This document shows positions 35,661-45,228 of a stretch of DNA of 64,000 nucleotides, piece by piece. How positions within the stretch are numbered: the stretch's first letter is position 1; each line of letters opens with the position of its first letter. Below the pieces are notes generated by a model. That model saw only the letters and a program-made list of their open reading frames with translations. It was not told where the DNA came from and ran no database searches. Source of the stretch: Aureimonas mangrovi (GTDB lineage Bacteria; Pseudomonadota; Alphaproteobacteria; Rhizobiales; Rhizobiaceae). The stretch is from contig NZ_CP059692.1 of the NCBI RefSeq assembly GCF_014058705.1, positions 3,212,001 to 3,276,000 on the forward strand, given 5' to 3'. A program made the translations under genes and the position numbers.

Positions 35661-36323
35661 TCAGAGGTAGGGCGGGGAGCAGGCGCTCACGACCTCGCAG
35701 GGGCGGTCGTGGACATTGCGGAAACGGTGCGGCGTGCGGCTGTCGAAGAGATAGGCGTCTCCCGCCTTCAGGATCTGGACCTGATCGCCGACCGTCAGCT
35801 CCAGTTCGCCCGAGATGACGACGCCGCCCTCGTGCGAGGCGTGCTCCAGCATGGTCGGCCCGGTGTCCGCGCCCGGCTCGTAGTGCTCGTGCAGGATCTG
35901 CAGGTTGTGCGAGCGGGCGTGACCGACCTGGCGCAGCGAGATCTTGCCGACCTTGTTGCCGCCGTTTAGCCGGTAGAGCTGCGAGGTCAGGTCGATGAGT
36001 TCGCTCGGCCGGAACACGACCTTGGTGTCCTGCGGCCGGTCCGGCTCGAAGAAGTCCGCCATCGTCATGCCGATGCCACCGAGGATGCGGCGCAGCGAGG
36101 CGACGGACGGGCTCGACCGGTTCTGCTCGATCATCGAGATCAGCCCGTGGGCGACGCCCGCCCGCGTTGCCAGTTCGCGCTGCGTCAGCCCGTGCTGCGC
36201 CCGGATTTCCCGAAGCCGGGAACCGACATCGAAGGAATCGCCGGTCTCGGCCTCGTCCCGCGCCTCGGTCTCGGACTCCGTCTCGGTCGCCCTCGAAATG
36301 CTCACGCCGCCCCCATCACGCAC
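35661..36323 (-). CDS. XRE family regulator with C-terminal cupin domain
   Basis: A 220-aa regulator. A Glu/Ser/Thr-rich N-terminus of about 30 residues precedes an XRE helix-turn-helix (LREIRAQHGLTQRELATRAG with GVAHGLISMIEQNRSSPSVA), then a cupin fold (HEHYEPGADTG, HEGGVVISGELELTV, AYLFDSRTPHRFRN). PuuR and related regulators with this plan sense polyamines or amino-acid-like ligands. It is divergent from the YtcJ-like amidohydrolase gene and the run of catabolic and transport genes to 48.2 kb, which makes it their likely local regulator. Confidence 0.88.
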   Translation of the reverse strand: MRDGGGVSISRATETESETEARDEAETGDSFDVGSRLREIRAQHGLTQRELATRAGVAHGLISMIEQNRSSPSVASLRRILGGIGMTMADFFEPDRPQDTKVVFRPSELIDLTSQLYRLNGGNKVGKISLRQVGHARSHNLQILHEHYEPGADTGPTMLEHASHEGGVVISGELELTVGDQVQILKAGDAYLFDSRTPHRFRNVHDRPCEVVSACSPPYL

Positions 36324-36460
36324 ACCTTTTGCACACGCTCAAAAACTGCTCTCGAGAAGTATTGCTCAATATCCTGACCTTCGCTAGGCTCCCTTTTGAG
36401 CGGACGAGCGAGCCACTTTTGTTCTAACCCGGCCTGACCGGGGAAGCTACGGGAGCGACC
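36324..36460. promoter_or_regulatory. Divergent promoter/operator region for the XRE-cupin regulator and the amidohydrolase-transport operon
   Basis: In this 137-bp gap two GCTCAA direct repeats lie at 36337-36342 and 36364-36369, and a CTCGAG palindrome lies between them (TGCTCTCGAGAAG). The region is AT-richer than the flanking genes. The spacing of about 27 bp is compatible with a regulator covering a promoter. Binding by the XRE-cupin protein is inference. Confidence 0.4.
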
Positions 36461-38107
36461 ATGAGTCAAGCCGATCTGATCCTGTCCGGTGGCCCGATCT
36501 TCTGCGGGCTGGCAGAAGGCTTCGCCGAGGCGCTGGCCGTGAAGGACGGCCGTGTGTTGGCCGTCGGCACCGCCGAGGAGATTGCGGCGCTCGGGGGCCC
36601 GACCACGGCCCATGTCGATCTGGCGGGCCGCGCCGCCATGCCGGGCCTGAACGATGCTCACATGCATCTCCTGCCCTTCGGCCTCGGCCTCTCCGAGATC
36701 AACCTGCGGCCGGAGACAGGCGCGCGCTCGATCGATGAGGTGCTGCGCCGGGTGGCGGAGGCCGCCAAGGGCAAGGCGCCCGGCGAATGGGTCCTCGGCC
36801 GCGGCTACGACCACAACGAGCTGGCCGAGAAGCGCCACCCGACGGCCGAGGAGCTCGATCGCGCCGCCCCGAACAACCCGGTGTCGATCAAGCGCACCTG
36901 CGGCCACGTCTCGGTCGTGAACACGCTGGCGATGCGCGAGGCCGGCATCGGCCACAACACGCCGGTGCCCGATGGCGGAATGATCGAGAGGCGCGACAAC
37001 AAGCTGACGGGGCTCCTGGCCGAGCGCGCGCAGCGCCTCGTCATCGACGTGCAGCCCAAGCCCGACGTCGCGACGCTGATCGAGGCGATCGAGCGCGCCG
37101 GCGAGCACATGCTGAGCCAGGGCTTCACCAGCGTGATGGACGCCGCCGTCGGCATGTATGCCGGCATGGACGAGATCGCCGCCTACGAAGAAGCCGCCTC
37201 CACCGGCCGCCTTCCCGTGCGGACGTGGGTGTGTGTCTACGGCAACCCGGACGGCATCGCCGAGCCCGCTTATGCCGGCGGCTACCGTTTCGGCCGCGAG
37301 AATGGCCTTCTGCGCTACGGCGCGATGAAGGTCTTCGGCGACGGCAGCGCGGGCGGGCTGACGGCTGCGATGTCGCAGCCCTACGCCTCCGGCGACCCGG
37401 ACAATTACGGCATCTTCTGCTTCTCCGATGACGAAATGCACGGCCGGCTCAAACAATATCATGAGCAAGGTTATCAGCTTGCGATCCACGCGATCGGCGA
37501 TGCGGCGATCGAGCAGGTGCTTTCCGGCATCGAGGCGGCGGACAGCGAGGAGAACCCGATCGCCGGGCGGCGCCACCGCATTGAGCATTGCGGCTTCCTG
37601 ACGCCCGGGCAACGCACCCGGATGGTCGCGGCCGGCATCGAGCCAGTGCCGCAGCCCGTCTTCGTCTACGAGTTCGGCGATCTCTATGTCGACTGCGTCG
37701 GCGAGGAACGTGCCTTCGCGTCCTACCCGATGCGCACCTGGCTCGCCGAAGGTCAGCACCCCGCCGCCTCGTCCGACGCGCCGGTCTCGACGACCGACCC
37801 GTTCAAGAACCTCTTCACGATGGTCACGCGGCGCACCAACAAGGGCACCGTCATCAACGCGGACGAGGCGATCACGCTGGAACAGGCGATCCACGCCTAC
37901 ACCTATTGCGGCGCCTACACCCAGTTCGCCGAAAACGAGGTCAGCCGGCTCGTTCCCGGCCAGCTCGCGGACATCTGCGTCGCCTCGCAGGACATCTTCG
38001 CCGCCGACCCCGCCGTTCTGGAACACGACGTGCGCTGCGATCTGACCGTGCGGGGCGGCGAGATCGTCTTCGACCGGCTCGGGCAGTTCGCCCAGGCCGC
38101 GCAGTAG
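36461..38107 (+). CDS. YtcJ-like metal-dependent amidohydrolase
   Basis: A 548-aa member of the amidohydrolase-3 (YtcJ/N-substituted formamide deformylase-like) family. The HxH metal motif is LNDAHMHLLPFG; further conserved segments are LGRGYDHNELAEKRHPTAEE, KRTCGHVSVVNT, MKVFGDGSAGG with the likely metal-bridging lysine or neighbour, LAIHAIGDAAIEQVL, HRIEHCGFL and SDAPVSTTDPF. Substrates of the family include N-substituted formamides and other amides. It starts the run that continues directly with the permease DppB-like gene 11 nt later. Confidence 0.9.
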   Translation: MSQADLILSGGPIFCGLAEGFAEALAVKDGRVLAVGTAEEIAALGGPTTAHVDLAGRAAMPGLNDAHMHLLPFGLGLSEINLRPETGARSIDEVLRRVAEAAKGKAPGEWVLGRGYDHNELAEKRHPTAEELDRAAPNNPVSIKRTCGHVSVVNTLAMREAGIGHNTPVPDGGMIERRDNKLTGLLAERAQRLVIDVQPKPDVATLIEAIERAGEHMLSQGFTSVMDAAVGMYAGMDEIAAYEEAASTGRLPVRTWVCVYGNPDGIAEPAYAGGYRFGRENGLLRYGAMKVFGDGSAGGLTAAMSQPYASGDPDNYGIFCFSDDEMHGRLKQYHEQGYQLAIHAIGDAAIEQVLSGIEAADSEENPIAGRRHRIEHCGFLTPGQRTRMVAAGIEPVPQPVFVYEFGDLYVDCVGEERAFASYPMRTWLAEGQHPAASSDAPVSTTDPFKNLFTMVTRRTNKGTVINADEAITLEQAIHAYTYCGAYTQFAENEVSRLVPGQLADICVASQDIFAADPAVLEHDVRCDLTVRGGEIVFDRLGQFAQAAQ

Positions 38108-38118
38108 GGGCGGCGCCG

Positions 38119-39060
38119 ATGCTCCGCCACACGATCCAGCGGCTGCTCCTGGCAATTCCCGTTCTCTTCGGCGTCCTTCTCGTAGGCTTCCTGCTCATGC
38201 AGGTGGTGCCGACCGATCCGGCGATCGTGCGAGCGGGGCCGACGGCCACGCAGGACGTCATCGAGCAGATCCGCCGCGAGCTCGGTCTCGACCAGCCGCT
38301 CTACGTGCAGTTCGTCCTCTATGTCTGGCGGTTGATGCAGGGCGATCTCGGCGTCTCGCTGATCAACAACGTGCCTGTCACGCGCGAGCTCGGCGCCACG
38401 ATCGGGCCGACGATCGAGCTGATGGTCGCCTCGCTGTTCTGGTCGATCCCGCTCGGCATCGCGCTCGGAACGATCGGCGCCTACTACCGCGGCACGATCC
38501 TCGACCGTGCGATCATGGCGATCTCGGTGGCGGGCGTGTCGATCCCCGTGTTCTTTCTCGGCCTCGTGCTCGTCTGGCTCGTCGGCTTCCACTGGCAACT
38601 CCTGCCCTTCACCGGGCGCGGCGGCCCGCTGTGGAGCTGGGAAGGTATTCGCGCCATCATCCTGCCGGCGGTCACGCTCGGCGGCGTCTTCGTCGGCCCC
38701 GTCGCACGCATGACGCGAACGTCGGTGCTCGACGTTCTGGGCGCCGACCATGTGCGCACGGCCCGTGCCAAGGGCCTCAGCGAGCGCGTCGTGGTGATGC
38801 GCCATGCGCTTCGCAACGCGATGGTCCCCGTCGTCACCCTGATCGGCCTGCAGATCGGCTTCCTCCTCGGCGGGGCGGTCGTGACCGAGACCGTCTTCTC
38901 GTGGCCCGGCATCGGCCGTCTCGCCGTCGGCGCCATCCTGTCGAGCGACATGCCGATGGCGCAGGGCACGATCATCGTCCTCTCCCTGGGCTTCATCCTC
39001 ATCAACCTGACGGTCGACGTCCTCTACGCCGTCCTCGATCCGCGGGTGCGCAACGCATGA
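38119..39060 (+). CDS. Dipeptide/oligopeptide-type ABC transporter permease (DppB-like)
   Basis: A 313-aa inner-membrane permease. The N-terminal signature LRHTIQRLLLAIPVLFGVLLVGF, the VPTDPA loop, RRELGLDQPLYVQF, GDLGVSL and the EAA loop RTARAKGLSERVVVMRHALRNAMVP are those of DppB/OppB proteins, which have six helices. It pairs with the next gene. Its substrate may be a peptide-like compound processed by the two amidohydrolases of the same operon. The next start overlaps its stop by four bases. Confidence 0.94.
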   Translation: MLRHTIQRLLLAIPVLFGVLLVGFLLMQVVPTDPAIVRAGPTATQDVIEQIRRELGLDQPLYVQFVLYVWRLMQGDLGVSLINNVPVTRELGATIGPTIELMVASLFWSIPLGIALGTIGAYYRGTILDRAIMAISVAGVSIPVFFLGLVLVWLVGFHWQLLPFTGRGGPLWSWEGIRAIILPAVTLGGVFVGPVARMTRTSVLDVLGADHVRTARAKGLSERVVVMRHALRNAMVPVVTLIGLQIGFLLGGAVVTETVFSWPGIGRLAVGAILSSDMPMAQGTIIVLSLGFILINLTVDVLYAVLDPRVRNA

Positions 39061-39947
39061 GCGACGTGACGACGACCACCGGCGCGGTCCCGCCCGCTGC
39101 CGCCGAAGACACTTTCATGCGCGCCTCCGTCTGGCGCGTCCTCACATCCGACACCGGCGCCGTGATCGCGCTCGTCGTCGTCGCGCTGATCATCGCGGCG
39201 GCCGCCCTCGCCCCCTGGATCGCGCCCACGGACCCCTATTCGAGCGACCTCGTGAACATGCTGAAGGCGCCGGGCCAGGCCGGACTTCTCGGCACGGACG
39301 CGCAGGGACGCGACATGATCACCCGCCTTCTCTTCGGCTTGCGCACGACGCTCCTGATGGGGCTCGCCTCGGTGGTGCTCGGCTGCGGCATCGGCGCGAT
39401 CGTCGGGTTCGCGGCCGCCTATTACCCGCGCCTGTCGGGAATCCTGATGCGCCTGATGGACGTTCTCCTGTCTTTTCCGGCGATCCTCTTCGGCCTCGCC
39501 ATCGCGGCGATCTTCGGCCCCGGACTGATGGCGGTGGTGGTCGCGCTGTCGATCGCAACCGTGCCACTGATGGCGCGCGTGGTGCGCAGCGCCGCGCTCG
39601 TCGTGATGCACCAGGAATATGTGGAAGGCGCCCGCTCGATCGGCATGAGCGACCGGCGGCTGATCCTGAAATACCTCTTGCCGAACTGCCTGTCGCAGAT
39701 CTTCGTGTTCCTGTCCCTGCGCTTCGGCCAGGTCATCCTGCTCGGCTCCGCCCTATCCTTCATCGGGCTCGGGGCGCAGCCGCCCACGGCCGAGCTCGGC
39801 ACGATGGCAGCAGACGGGCGTACCTACCTGTTCTTCGCGCCCCACGTCTCGGCGCTGCCGAGCCTCCTGATCTTCATCGTCGTGCTCGCCTTCAACGTCC
39901 TCGGCGACGCCCTGCGCGACGCGCTCGACCCCAAGCTGCGCAAGTAA
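39057..39947 (+). CDS. Dipeptide/oligopeptide-type ABC transporter permease (DppC-like)
   Basis: A 296-aa inner-membrane permease partner of the DppB-like gene. A Thr/Ala/Pro-rich cytosolic N-terminus precedes the first helix; family landmarks are HPTDPYS-like APTDPYSSD, LGTDAQGRDMITRLLFGLRTTL, the EAA loop YVEGARSIGMSDRRLILKYLLPNC and the C-terminal FNVLGDALRDALDPKLRK. The ATG overlaps the previous stop (ATGA), so translation is coupled. Confidence 0.94.
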   Translation: MSDVTTTTGAVPPAAAEDTFMRASVWRVLTSDTGAVIALVVVALIIAAAALAPWIAPTDPYSSDLVNMLKAPGQAGLLGTDAQGRDMITRLLFGLRTTLLMGLASVVLGCGIGAIVGFAAAYYPRLSGILMRLMDVLLSFPAILFGLAIAAIFGPGLMAVVVALSIATVPLMARVVRSAALVVMHQEYVEGARSIGMSDRRLILKYLLPNCLSQIFVFLSLRFGQVILLGSALSFIGLGAQPPTAELGTMAADGRTYLFFAPHVSALPSLLIFIVVLAFNVLGDALRDALDPKLRK

Positions 39948-39990
39948 CCGCCCATCGTCACACCGCTCACTGCCGCCCAAGGAGAAGAGG

Positions 39991-41595
39991 ATGCCCATGC
40001 GAAACCTGAGATCAGCGCTTGCAATGACGGGCGCCTTTGCGCTCGCAGCCACCGGCGCGGCGCCCGCCCTCGCCCAGCAGCAGCCCGGCCAGCTCACCGT
40101 CCTGCGCACGATCGACGCCGACAATTACGACCCGATCCGCTCCACCGCGACGGCTGCGGCCGAGATCGTCTACCTCCTCGCCGACACGCTCGTCAGCGTC
40201 GACTACGACATGCAGACGATCCAGCCACTTCTGGCCGAAAGCTGGGAGGTCTCGGACGACGGTCTGACCTACACATTCAACCTGCGCGACGACGTCAAAT
40301 TCTGCTCGGGCCGGGACATGACGGCCGAGGACGTCGTCTATTCCTTCGAGCGCTGGCTCGGGCCGGACAGCGCCTCCCCCACCAAGTTCCGCGGCGGCAA
40401 TCTGGCCGAAATCCGCGCGGTGGACGACCACACGGTCGAGTACGTGCTGGAAGAGCCCTATTCCGATCTGATGTTCCAACTCGCTTTGTCCTTCGCCTCG
40501 GTTGTCGATCGCGAGGCGGTGGAAGAGCTCGGCGAGAATTTCGGCGTGCAGGGCTTCGGTGGTACCGGCCCCTACTGCTGGAACTCGTGGACGCCGCGCC
40601 AGGAGGTCGTTCTCGACAAGAACCCGCATTACACCTGGGGCCCGCCGGCCTACGAGAACGGCACGCCGCAGGTCGAGCGGATGGTCTGGCGCGTGATCCC
40701 CGAATCCAACACGTTGATGGCCGCCATGCAGGCAGGCCAGGCCGACCTCACCTACTATATGCCGCCCTTCGCGGTGCCGAGCCTGCAGGCCATTCCGACG
40801 ATGACCGTGCAGCAGCAGGAGAACTACCTCTACGACAATTTCGTGGGGTTCAAGGTCGACAAGCCGGTGATGAACGATCCGGCCGTTCGCCGGGCGATCA
40901 ACCAGGCGGTCAACCGCGACGCACTGGCGCAGGCGGCCTTCTTCGGGCTCGGCACGCCGCTGCACTCGCTGCTCAATCCGAAGGTCATCGACTTCGACGC
41001 GCAGACCGTGGAGCTGACGCCGGCCTTCGACCGCGACGCGGCGATCGCGACGCTCGAGGAAGCGGGCTGGGAGCCCGGCGCGGACGGCATCCGCGTGAAG
41101 GACGGGCAGCGCGCGAGCTTCCTCCTCTACGGCATCCGCAACCAGCAGAACCCGGTGATGGCGGAGGGCATGCAGGCCGACCTGCGCGCGGTCGGCATCG
41201 AGATGGAGATCCAGCTCTGGGACGCGACCGCCGCCTGGGGCCGGCTCGCCACTCAAGAGTTCGACGCCTTCATGCTTTCCTATCCGTATGTAACGGCGAC
41301 CGAGGCGCTTTCCCTCTACTTCCGCTCGACCCAGATGCCGACGCCAAACCGCATGAACTGGGACAACGAGGAGACGGATCGCCTCATCGACGAGGCCCGG
41401 CAGGCGACCGACGACGAGACGCGCAAGGCAGCCATCGGCGCCGCCCAGCGGCAACTCGTGGAAGCCGACGTCTGGCTGCCGATCGTCTCGCAGCCGATGA
41501 TCCTCGTCACCGGACAGCGCGTCGAGGGCGCCCGCCCGCACGGCGTCTACGGGGCGGGCATCTACAAGGGGCTCGACATCTCGCTGACCAACTGA
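39991..41595 (+). CDS. Peptide-type ABC transporter substrate-binding protein
   Basis: A 534-aa periplasmic protein of solute-binding family 5. The signal peptide covers about residues 1-29 (cleavage near ALAQQ). Signature segments are AESWEVSDDGLTYTFNLRDDVKFCSGRDMTAEDVVYS and DPAVRRAINQAVNRDALAQ. AAGGAGAAGAGG precedes the ATG at 39991. Family-5 proteins bind peptides, nickel, sugars or opines. It supplies the DppBC-like permeases, placed before it, and the DppDF-like ATPases, encoded after the next gene. Confidence 0.93.
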   Translation: MPMRNLRSALAMTGAFALAATGAAPALAQQQPGQLTVLRTIDADNYDPIRSTATAAAEIVYLLADTLVSVDYDMQTIQPLLAESWEVSDDGLTYTFNLRDDVKFCSGRDMTAEDVVYSFERWLGPDSASPTKFRGGNLAEIRAVDDHTVEYVLEEPYSDLMFQLALSFASVVDREAVEELGENFGVQGFGGTGPYCWNSWTPRQEVVLDKNPHYTWGPPAYENGTPQVERMVWRVIPESNTLMAAMQAGQADLTYYMPPFAVPSLQAIPTMTVQQQENYLYDNFVGFKVDKPVMNDPAVRRAINQAVNRDALAQAAFFGLGTPLHSLLNPKVIDFDAQTVELTPAFDRDAAIATLEEAGWEPGADGIRVKDGQRASFLLYGIRNQQNPVMAEGMQADLRAVGIEMEIQLWDATAAWGRLATQEFDAFMLSYPYVTATEALSLYFRSTQMPTPNRMNWDNEETDRLIDEARQATDDETRKAAIGAAQRQLVEADVWLPIVSQPMILVTGQRVEGARPHGVYGAGIYKGLDISLTN

Positions 41596-41665
41596 CGGTC
41601 CGCGCCCGCAAATGATCCGGGCGGCGCACCGCGCGCCGCCCGCAGCCTCCCACAGGAAAGAGCCG

Positions 41666-43111
41666 ATGACGAAGACCATCATCCGCAACGCGGCCTTCGT
41701 GGTCGCCTGGGACGACGAGAGCGCCGCGCACGTCTACCACACGGACACCGACGTCGCCTTTTCGGACGGGCGGATCACCGCCCTCGGCTCCGTCGCCGAA
41801 GAGCCGGGCGACGAGATCGTCGACGGGGCGGGGATGATGGTGATGCCCGGCCTCGTCAACGTCCACTCCCACCCCTCCAGCGAACCTCTGAACAAGGGCT
41901 TTCTCGACGAGCTCGGCTCGCCAGCCCTCTACAATTCCTCCCTCTACGAGTTCATGCCGATCCTTCGGCCCGACGCGGACGCGGTGCCGGACTGCGTCGA
42001 GGTCGCCTATTCGGAGCTGTTGCTCTCCGGCGTCACCACGCTCGCCGATCTCTCCGTCGCGCATCCGCGCTGGCTGGACCTTGCCGCGCGAAGCGGCCTG
42101 CGCGTCGTCGTCGCGCCGATGTACCGCTCGGCCCGCTGGTTCACCCGCAACGGCCATGTCGTCGACTACGAATGGGACGAAGCCGCCGGCGAAGCGGCAA
42201 TGGCGCAGGCGCTCGACATCATCGACAAGGCCGAGGCCGATCCGAGCGGGCGCTTGTCCGGCATGGTGTGCCCGGCGCAGATCGACACCTGCTCGGCCGA
42301 CCTCATCCGCGACAGCTTCGCGGAAGCCGAAAGGCGCGGCCTGCCCTTCCAGATCCACGCCGCGCAGTCCGTCGTCGAGTTCCACGAGATCACGCGGCGG
42401 CACGGCGTGACGCCGATCCAGTGGCTGCGCGATCTCGGCGTTCTCTCGGAGCGCTCGATCATCGGTCACTCGATCTTCCTCGACGACCATCCGGCCGCGA
42501 ACTGGCACACGCGTGAAGACCTCTCGCTTCTCGCCGGGACTCAGACGACCGTCGCCCACTGCCCCACCGTGTTCCTGCGCCGCGGCATCGCTCTGCGTGA
42601 CGTCGGGCGCTATCTGCGCGCCGGCGTGCGGGTCGCGATGGGCACCGACACGTACCCGCACCACATGCTCGAGGAGATGCGCAACGTCGCCTATGTCGCG
42701 CGCCTGATGGCGCAGAACCCGCGCACCCTCAAGACGACGGACGTCTTCAATTTCGCGACCGTCGGCGGCGCCACGGCGCTGGGTCGCGACGACATCGGAC
42801 GCCTCGCGCCCGGCGCGCGCGCCGATATCGTGATGGTCGACGTGACGCATCCGATGATGCGGCCCGGCCGCGACCCTGTGCGCAGTCTCGTCTACGCCGC
42901 CGCCGAGCGGGCGGTGCGCGCCGTCTTCGTGGACGGGCAGAAGGTCGTCGAGGATGGGCGCGTCCTGACGATGGACTATCCGGCGGCGGCCGAGCGGCTG
43001 CACGAGGCGCAGAAGCGCACGGAGGAAGCCGCACCGGCGCTCGACTTCGCCGGCCGCGCCGTCACGGACTATTCGCCGCTCACCTTTCCGCTGCGCCAAG
43101 AGGCGTCATGA
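41666..43111 (+). CDS. Amidohydrolase family protein (chlorohydrolase/deaminase-like)
   Basis: A 481-aa metal-dependent hydrolase of the TRZ/ATZ type. The HxH is [18 protein letters not shown]; further metal or catalytic residues are in [26 protein letters not shown] and [14 protein letters not shown]. Members deaminate or dechlorinate purine- and triazine-like rings or hydrolyse other C-N bonds. The ATG at 41666 follows AGGAAAG. It sits inside the transporter gene set, between the binding protein and the ATPases, which supports a direct role on the imported compound. The DppD-like gene overlaps its stop by four bases. Confidence 0.9.
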   Translation: MTKTIIRNAAFVVAWDDESAAHVYHTDTDVAFSDGRITALGSVAEEPGDEIVDGAGMMVMPGLVNVHSHPSSEPLNKGFLDELGSPALYNSSLYEFMPILRPDADAVPDCVEVAYSELLLSGVTTLADLSVAHPRWLDLAARSGLRVVVAPMYRSARWFTRNGHVVDYEWDEAAGEAAMAQALDIIDKAEADPSGRLSGMVCPAQIDTCSADLIRDSFAEAERRGLPFQIHAAQSVVEFHEITRRHGVTPIQWLRDLGVLSERSIIGHSIFLDDHPAANWHTREDLSLLAGTQTTVAHCPTVFLRRGIALRDVGRYLRAGVRVAMGTDTYPHHMLEEMRNVAYVARLMAQNPRTLKTTDVFNFATVGGATALGRDDIGRLAPGARADIVMVDVTHPMMRPGRDPVRSLVYAAAERAVRAVFVDGQKVVEDGRVLTMDYPAAAERLHEAQKRTEEAAPALDFAGRAVTDYSPLTFPLRQEAS

Positions 43112-44088
43112 GCGAGCCGGTCCTGAAGATCTCGGATCTCGCGACGACGTTCCGCACCTCGATGGGCGAGGTGCGCGCCGTCGACGGCGTGAACCTGACG
43201 GTGGAGCGCGGCCGCACGCTCGGCATCGTCGGGGAATCGGGCTGCGGCAAGAGCATGCTGTCGCTCTCGGTCATGGGCCTCGTGCCCGCGCCCGGAAAGA
43301 TTTCACGGGGCGAAATCCGCTTCGAGGGCCAGAACCTCGCGGGCCTTTCGCCATCGGCCATGCGCGACATTCGCGGCAACGAGATCGCGATGATCTTCCA
43401 GGAGCCGATGACGAGCCTGAACCCCGTCCACACGGTCGGCTTCCAGATCGTCGAGGCGATCCGCGCCCACGAGCGGATGTCGCAGAAAGCGGCGCGCGCC
43501 TTGGCGCTCGATGCGCTGAAGAAGGTTCGCATCCCCTCGCCGGAGCGCCGGCTGGACGAGTATCCGCACCAGCTCTCGGGCGGAATGCGCCAGCGCGTGA
43601 TGATCGCGATGGCGCTCGCCTGCAGACCGACGCTCCTGATCGCCGACGAGCCGACGACCGCGCTGGACGTCACGATCCAGGCGCAGATTCTCAATCTGTT
43701 GCGCGATCTTCAGGCCGAGACCGGCATGTCGATCGTCCTCATCACGCACGATCTCGGCGTCGTCGCGGAGGTCGCCGACGACGTGGCCGTGATGTACGCG
43801 GGCAAGGTGGTGGAGCGCGGCTCGGTGACGGACATCTTCGATGATCCGCAGCACCCCTACACGCTCGGCCTCATGGGCTCGATGCCGCGCATGGACGAGG
43901 AGACGAGCCGGCTCGTCGCGATCGAGGGCATGGTGCCGCCACCCTTCCGCCTTCCGCCCGGCTGCCGCTTCAACCCGCGCTGCCCCTTCGCGGACGACCG
44001 GTGCCGCAGCGAGCAGCCGCCGCTCGCCGTCGTTGAGGGCGCCCATCTGGCAGCCTGCTTGAAGGCGCCGCTGGAGCTGAACGCATGA
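43108..44088 (+). CDS. Oligopeptide-type ABC transporter ATP-binding protein (DppD-like)
   Basis: A 326-aa ATPase. Walker A is [19 protein letters not shown], the Q-loop is [16 protein letters not shown], the signature is [15 protein letters not shown], Walker B is [14 protein letters not shown] and the switch His is in [13 protein letters not shown]. The C-terminal peptide-transporter domain has [16 protein letters not shown], with the Cys-rich iron-sulfur-like motif known from DppD/OppD. Start and stop overlap both neighbours (ATGA), so it is tightly coupled in the operon. Confidence 0.95.
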   Translation: MSEPVLKISDLATTFRTSMGEVRAVDGVNLTVERGRTLGIVGESGCGKSMLSLSVMGLVPAPGKISRGEIRFEGQNLAGLSPSAMRDIRGNEIAMIFQEPMTSLNPVHTVGFQIVEAIRAHERMSQKAARALALDALKKVRIPSPERRLDEYPHQLSGGMRQRVMIAMALACRPTLLIADEPTTALDVTIQAQILNLLRDLQAETGMSIVLITHDLGVVAEVADDVAVMYAGKVVERGSVTDIFDDPQHPYTLGLMGSMPRMDEETSRLVAIEGMVPPPFRLPPGCRFNPRCPFADDRCRSEQPPLAVVEGAHLAACLKAPLELNA

Positions 44089-45179
44089 CGACGACGCCCC
44101 TTCTCGAAGCGCGCGGGCTGCAGAAGCTCTTCCCCATCGCCAAGGGCATCATCCGTCAGAAGGTGGTGGCCGAGGTTCGCGCGGTGGACGGCGTCGACTT
44201 CGACATCATGCCGCGCGAGACGCTAGCCGTGGTCGGCGAATCCGGCTGCGGAAAATCCACCATGGCACGCCTCGCCATGCGCCTCATCGAGCCGACGGCC
44301 GGCACGCTGCGCTTCGAGGGCCGCGACATCACGCATGCGCAGAAAGGCGACATGCGGCGCCTGCGGCGCGAAATGCAGATCGTCTTCCAGGACCCCTATG
44401 CCAGCCTCAATCCGCGCATGACGGTGGCCGAGATCATCGCCGAGCCGATGGTGGTGCATGGCGTCGGCGACGGCCCCTCCCGGCGCGAGCGGGTGAAGGA
44501 ACTTCTGCGCCGCGTCGACCTCGCACCTTATCATGCGCAGCGCTATCCCCACGAATTCTCCGGCGGGCAGCGCCAGCGCATCGGTGTCGCGCGCGCCCTG
44601 GCGCTTTCGCCCAAGCTCATCGTCTGCGACGAGCCGGTCTCCGCGCTCGACGTCTCGATCCAGGCGCAGATCGTCAACCTCCTGCAGGACCTCCAGGACG
44701 AACTCGGTCTCAGCTACCTCTTCATCTCGCACGGGCTGGCCGTGGTGAAACACGTCTCCGACCGGGTGGCGGTGATGTATCTCGGCCAGATCGTCGAGAT
44801 CGGCCCGAAGGCCCGGATCTACGGCAATCCGCGCCACCCCTATACGCAGGCCCTTCTCGCCGCGGCGCCGCAGCCGGACCCGAGCCGTCGCGGCCAGCGC
44901 CAGGAACTGGGCGGCGACGTGCCGAGCCCGATGAACCCGCCGCCCGGCTGCCGCTTCCACACGCGCTGCCGCTTCGTCGAGGATCGCTGCCGCACCGAGG
45001 CCCCGGTGCTGCGCGAGATGGGAGCGGGCCATCGGGCCGCCTGTCATTTCGCCGAAACGATCCCGGCCTATGCGCCGGCCGACACGATGCGCGCGACGAG
45101 CGAGAGGCTGCGCACGCGCCTCGACCTCTATGCAAGCCGCCGCGCGAGCGCCAAGACAGTTGCTGCGGTCGCGCGCTGA
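44085..45179 (+). CDS. Oligopeptide-type ABC transporter ATP-binding protein (DppF-like)
   Basis: A 364-aa ATPase partner of DppD-like. Walker A is [19 protein letters not shown], the Q-loop is [16 protein letters not shown], the signature is [16 protein letters not shown], Walker B is [16 protein letters not shown] and the switch His is in [14 protein letters not shown]. The C-terminal [14 protein letters not shown] carries the cysteine motif of the family, followed by an extra 50-residue tail ([20 protein letters not shown]) that is longer than usual. It overlaps the preceding gene by four bases. Confidence 0.95.
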   Translation: MTTTPLLEARGLQKLFPIAKGIIRQKVVAEVRAVDGVDFDIMPRETLAVVGESGCGKSTMARLAMRLIEPTAGTLRFEGRDITHAQKGDMRRLRREMQIVFQDPYASLNPRMTVAEIIAEPMVVHGVGDGPSRRERVKELLRRVDLAPYHAQRYPHEFSGGQRQRIGVARALALSPKLIVCDEPVSALDVSIQAQIVNLLQDLQDELGLSYLFISHGLAVVKHVSDRVAVMYLGQIVEIGPKARIYGNPRHPYTQALLAAAPQPDPSRRGQRQELGGDVPSPMNPPPGCRFHTRCRFVEDRCRTEAPVLREMGAGHRAACHFAETIPAYAPADTMRATSERLRTRLDLYASRRASAKTVAAVAR

Positions 45180-45228
45180 GTCGCCTTCGGGCGGGACGGC
45201 GGTCGGAAACAGGGAGGAGAAAAAGACG

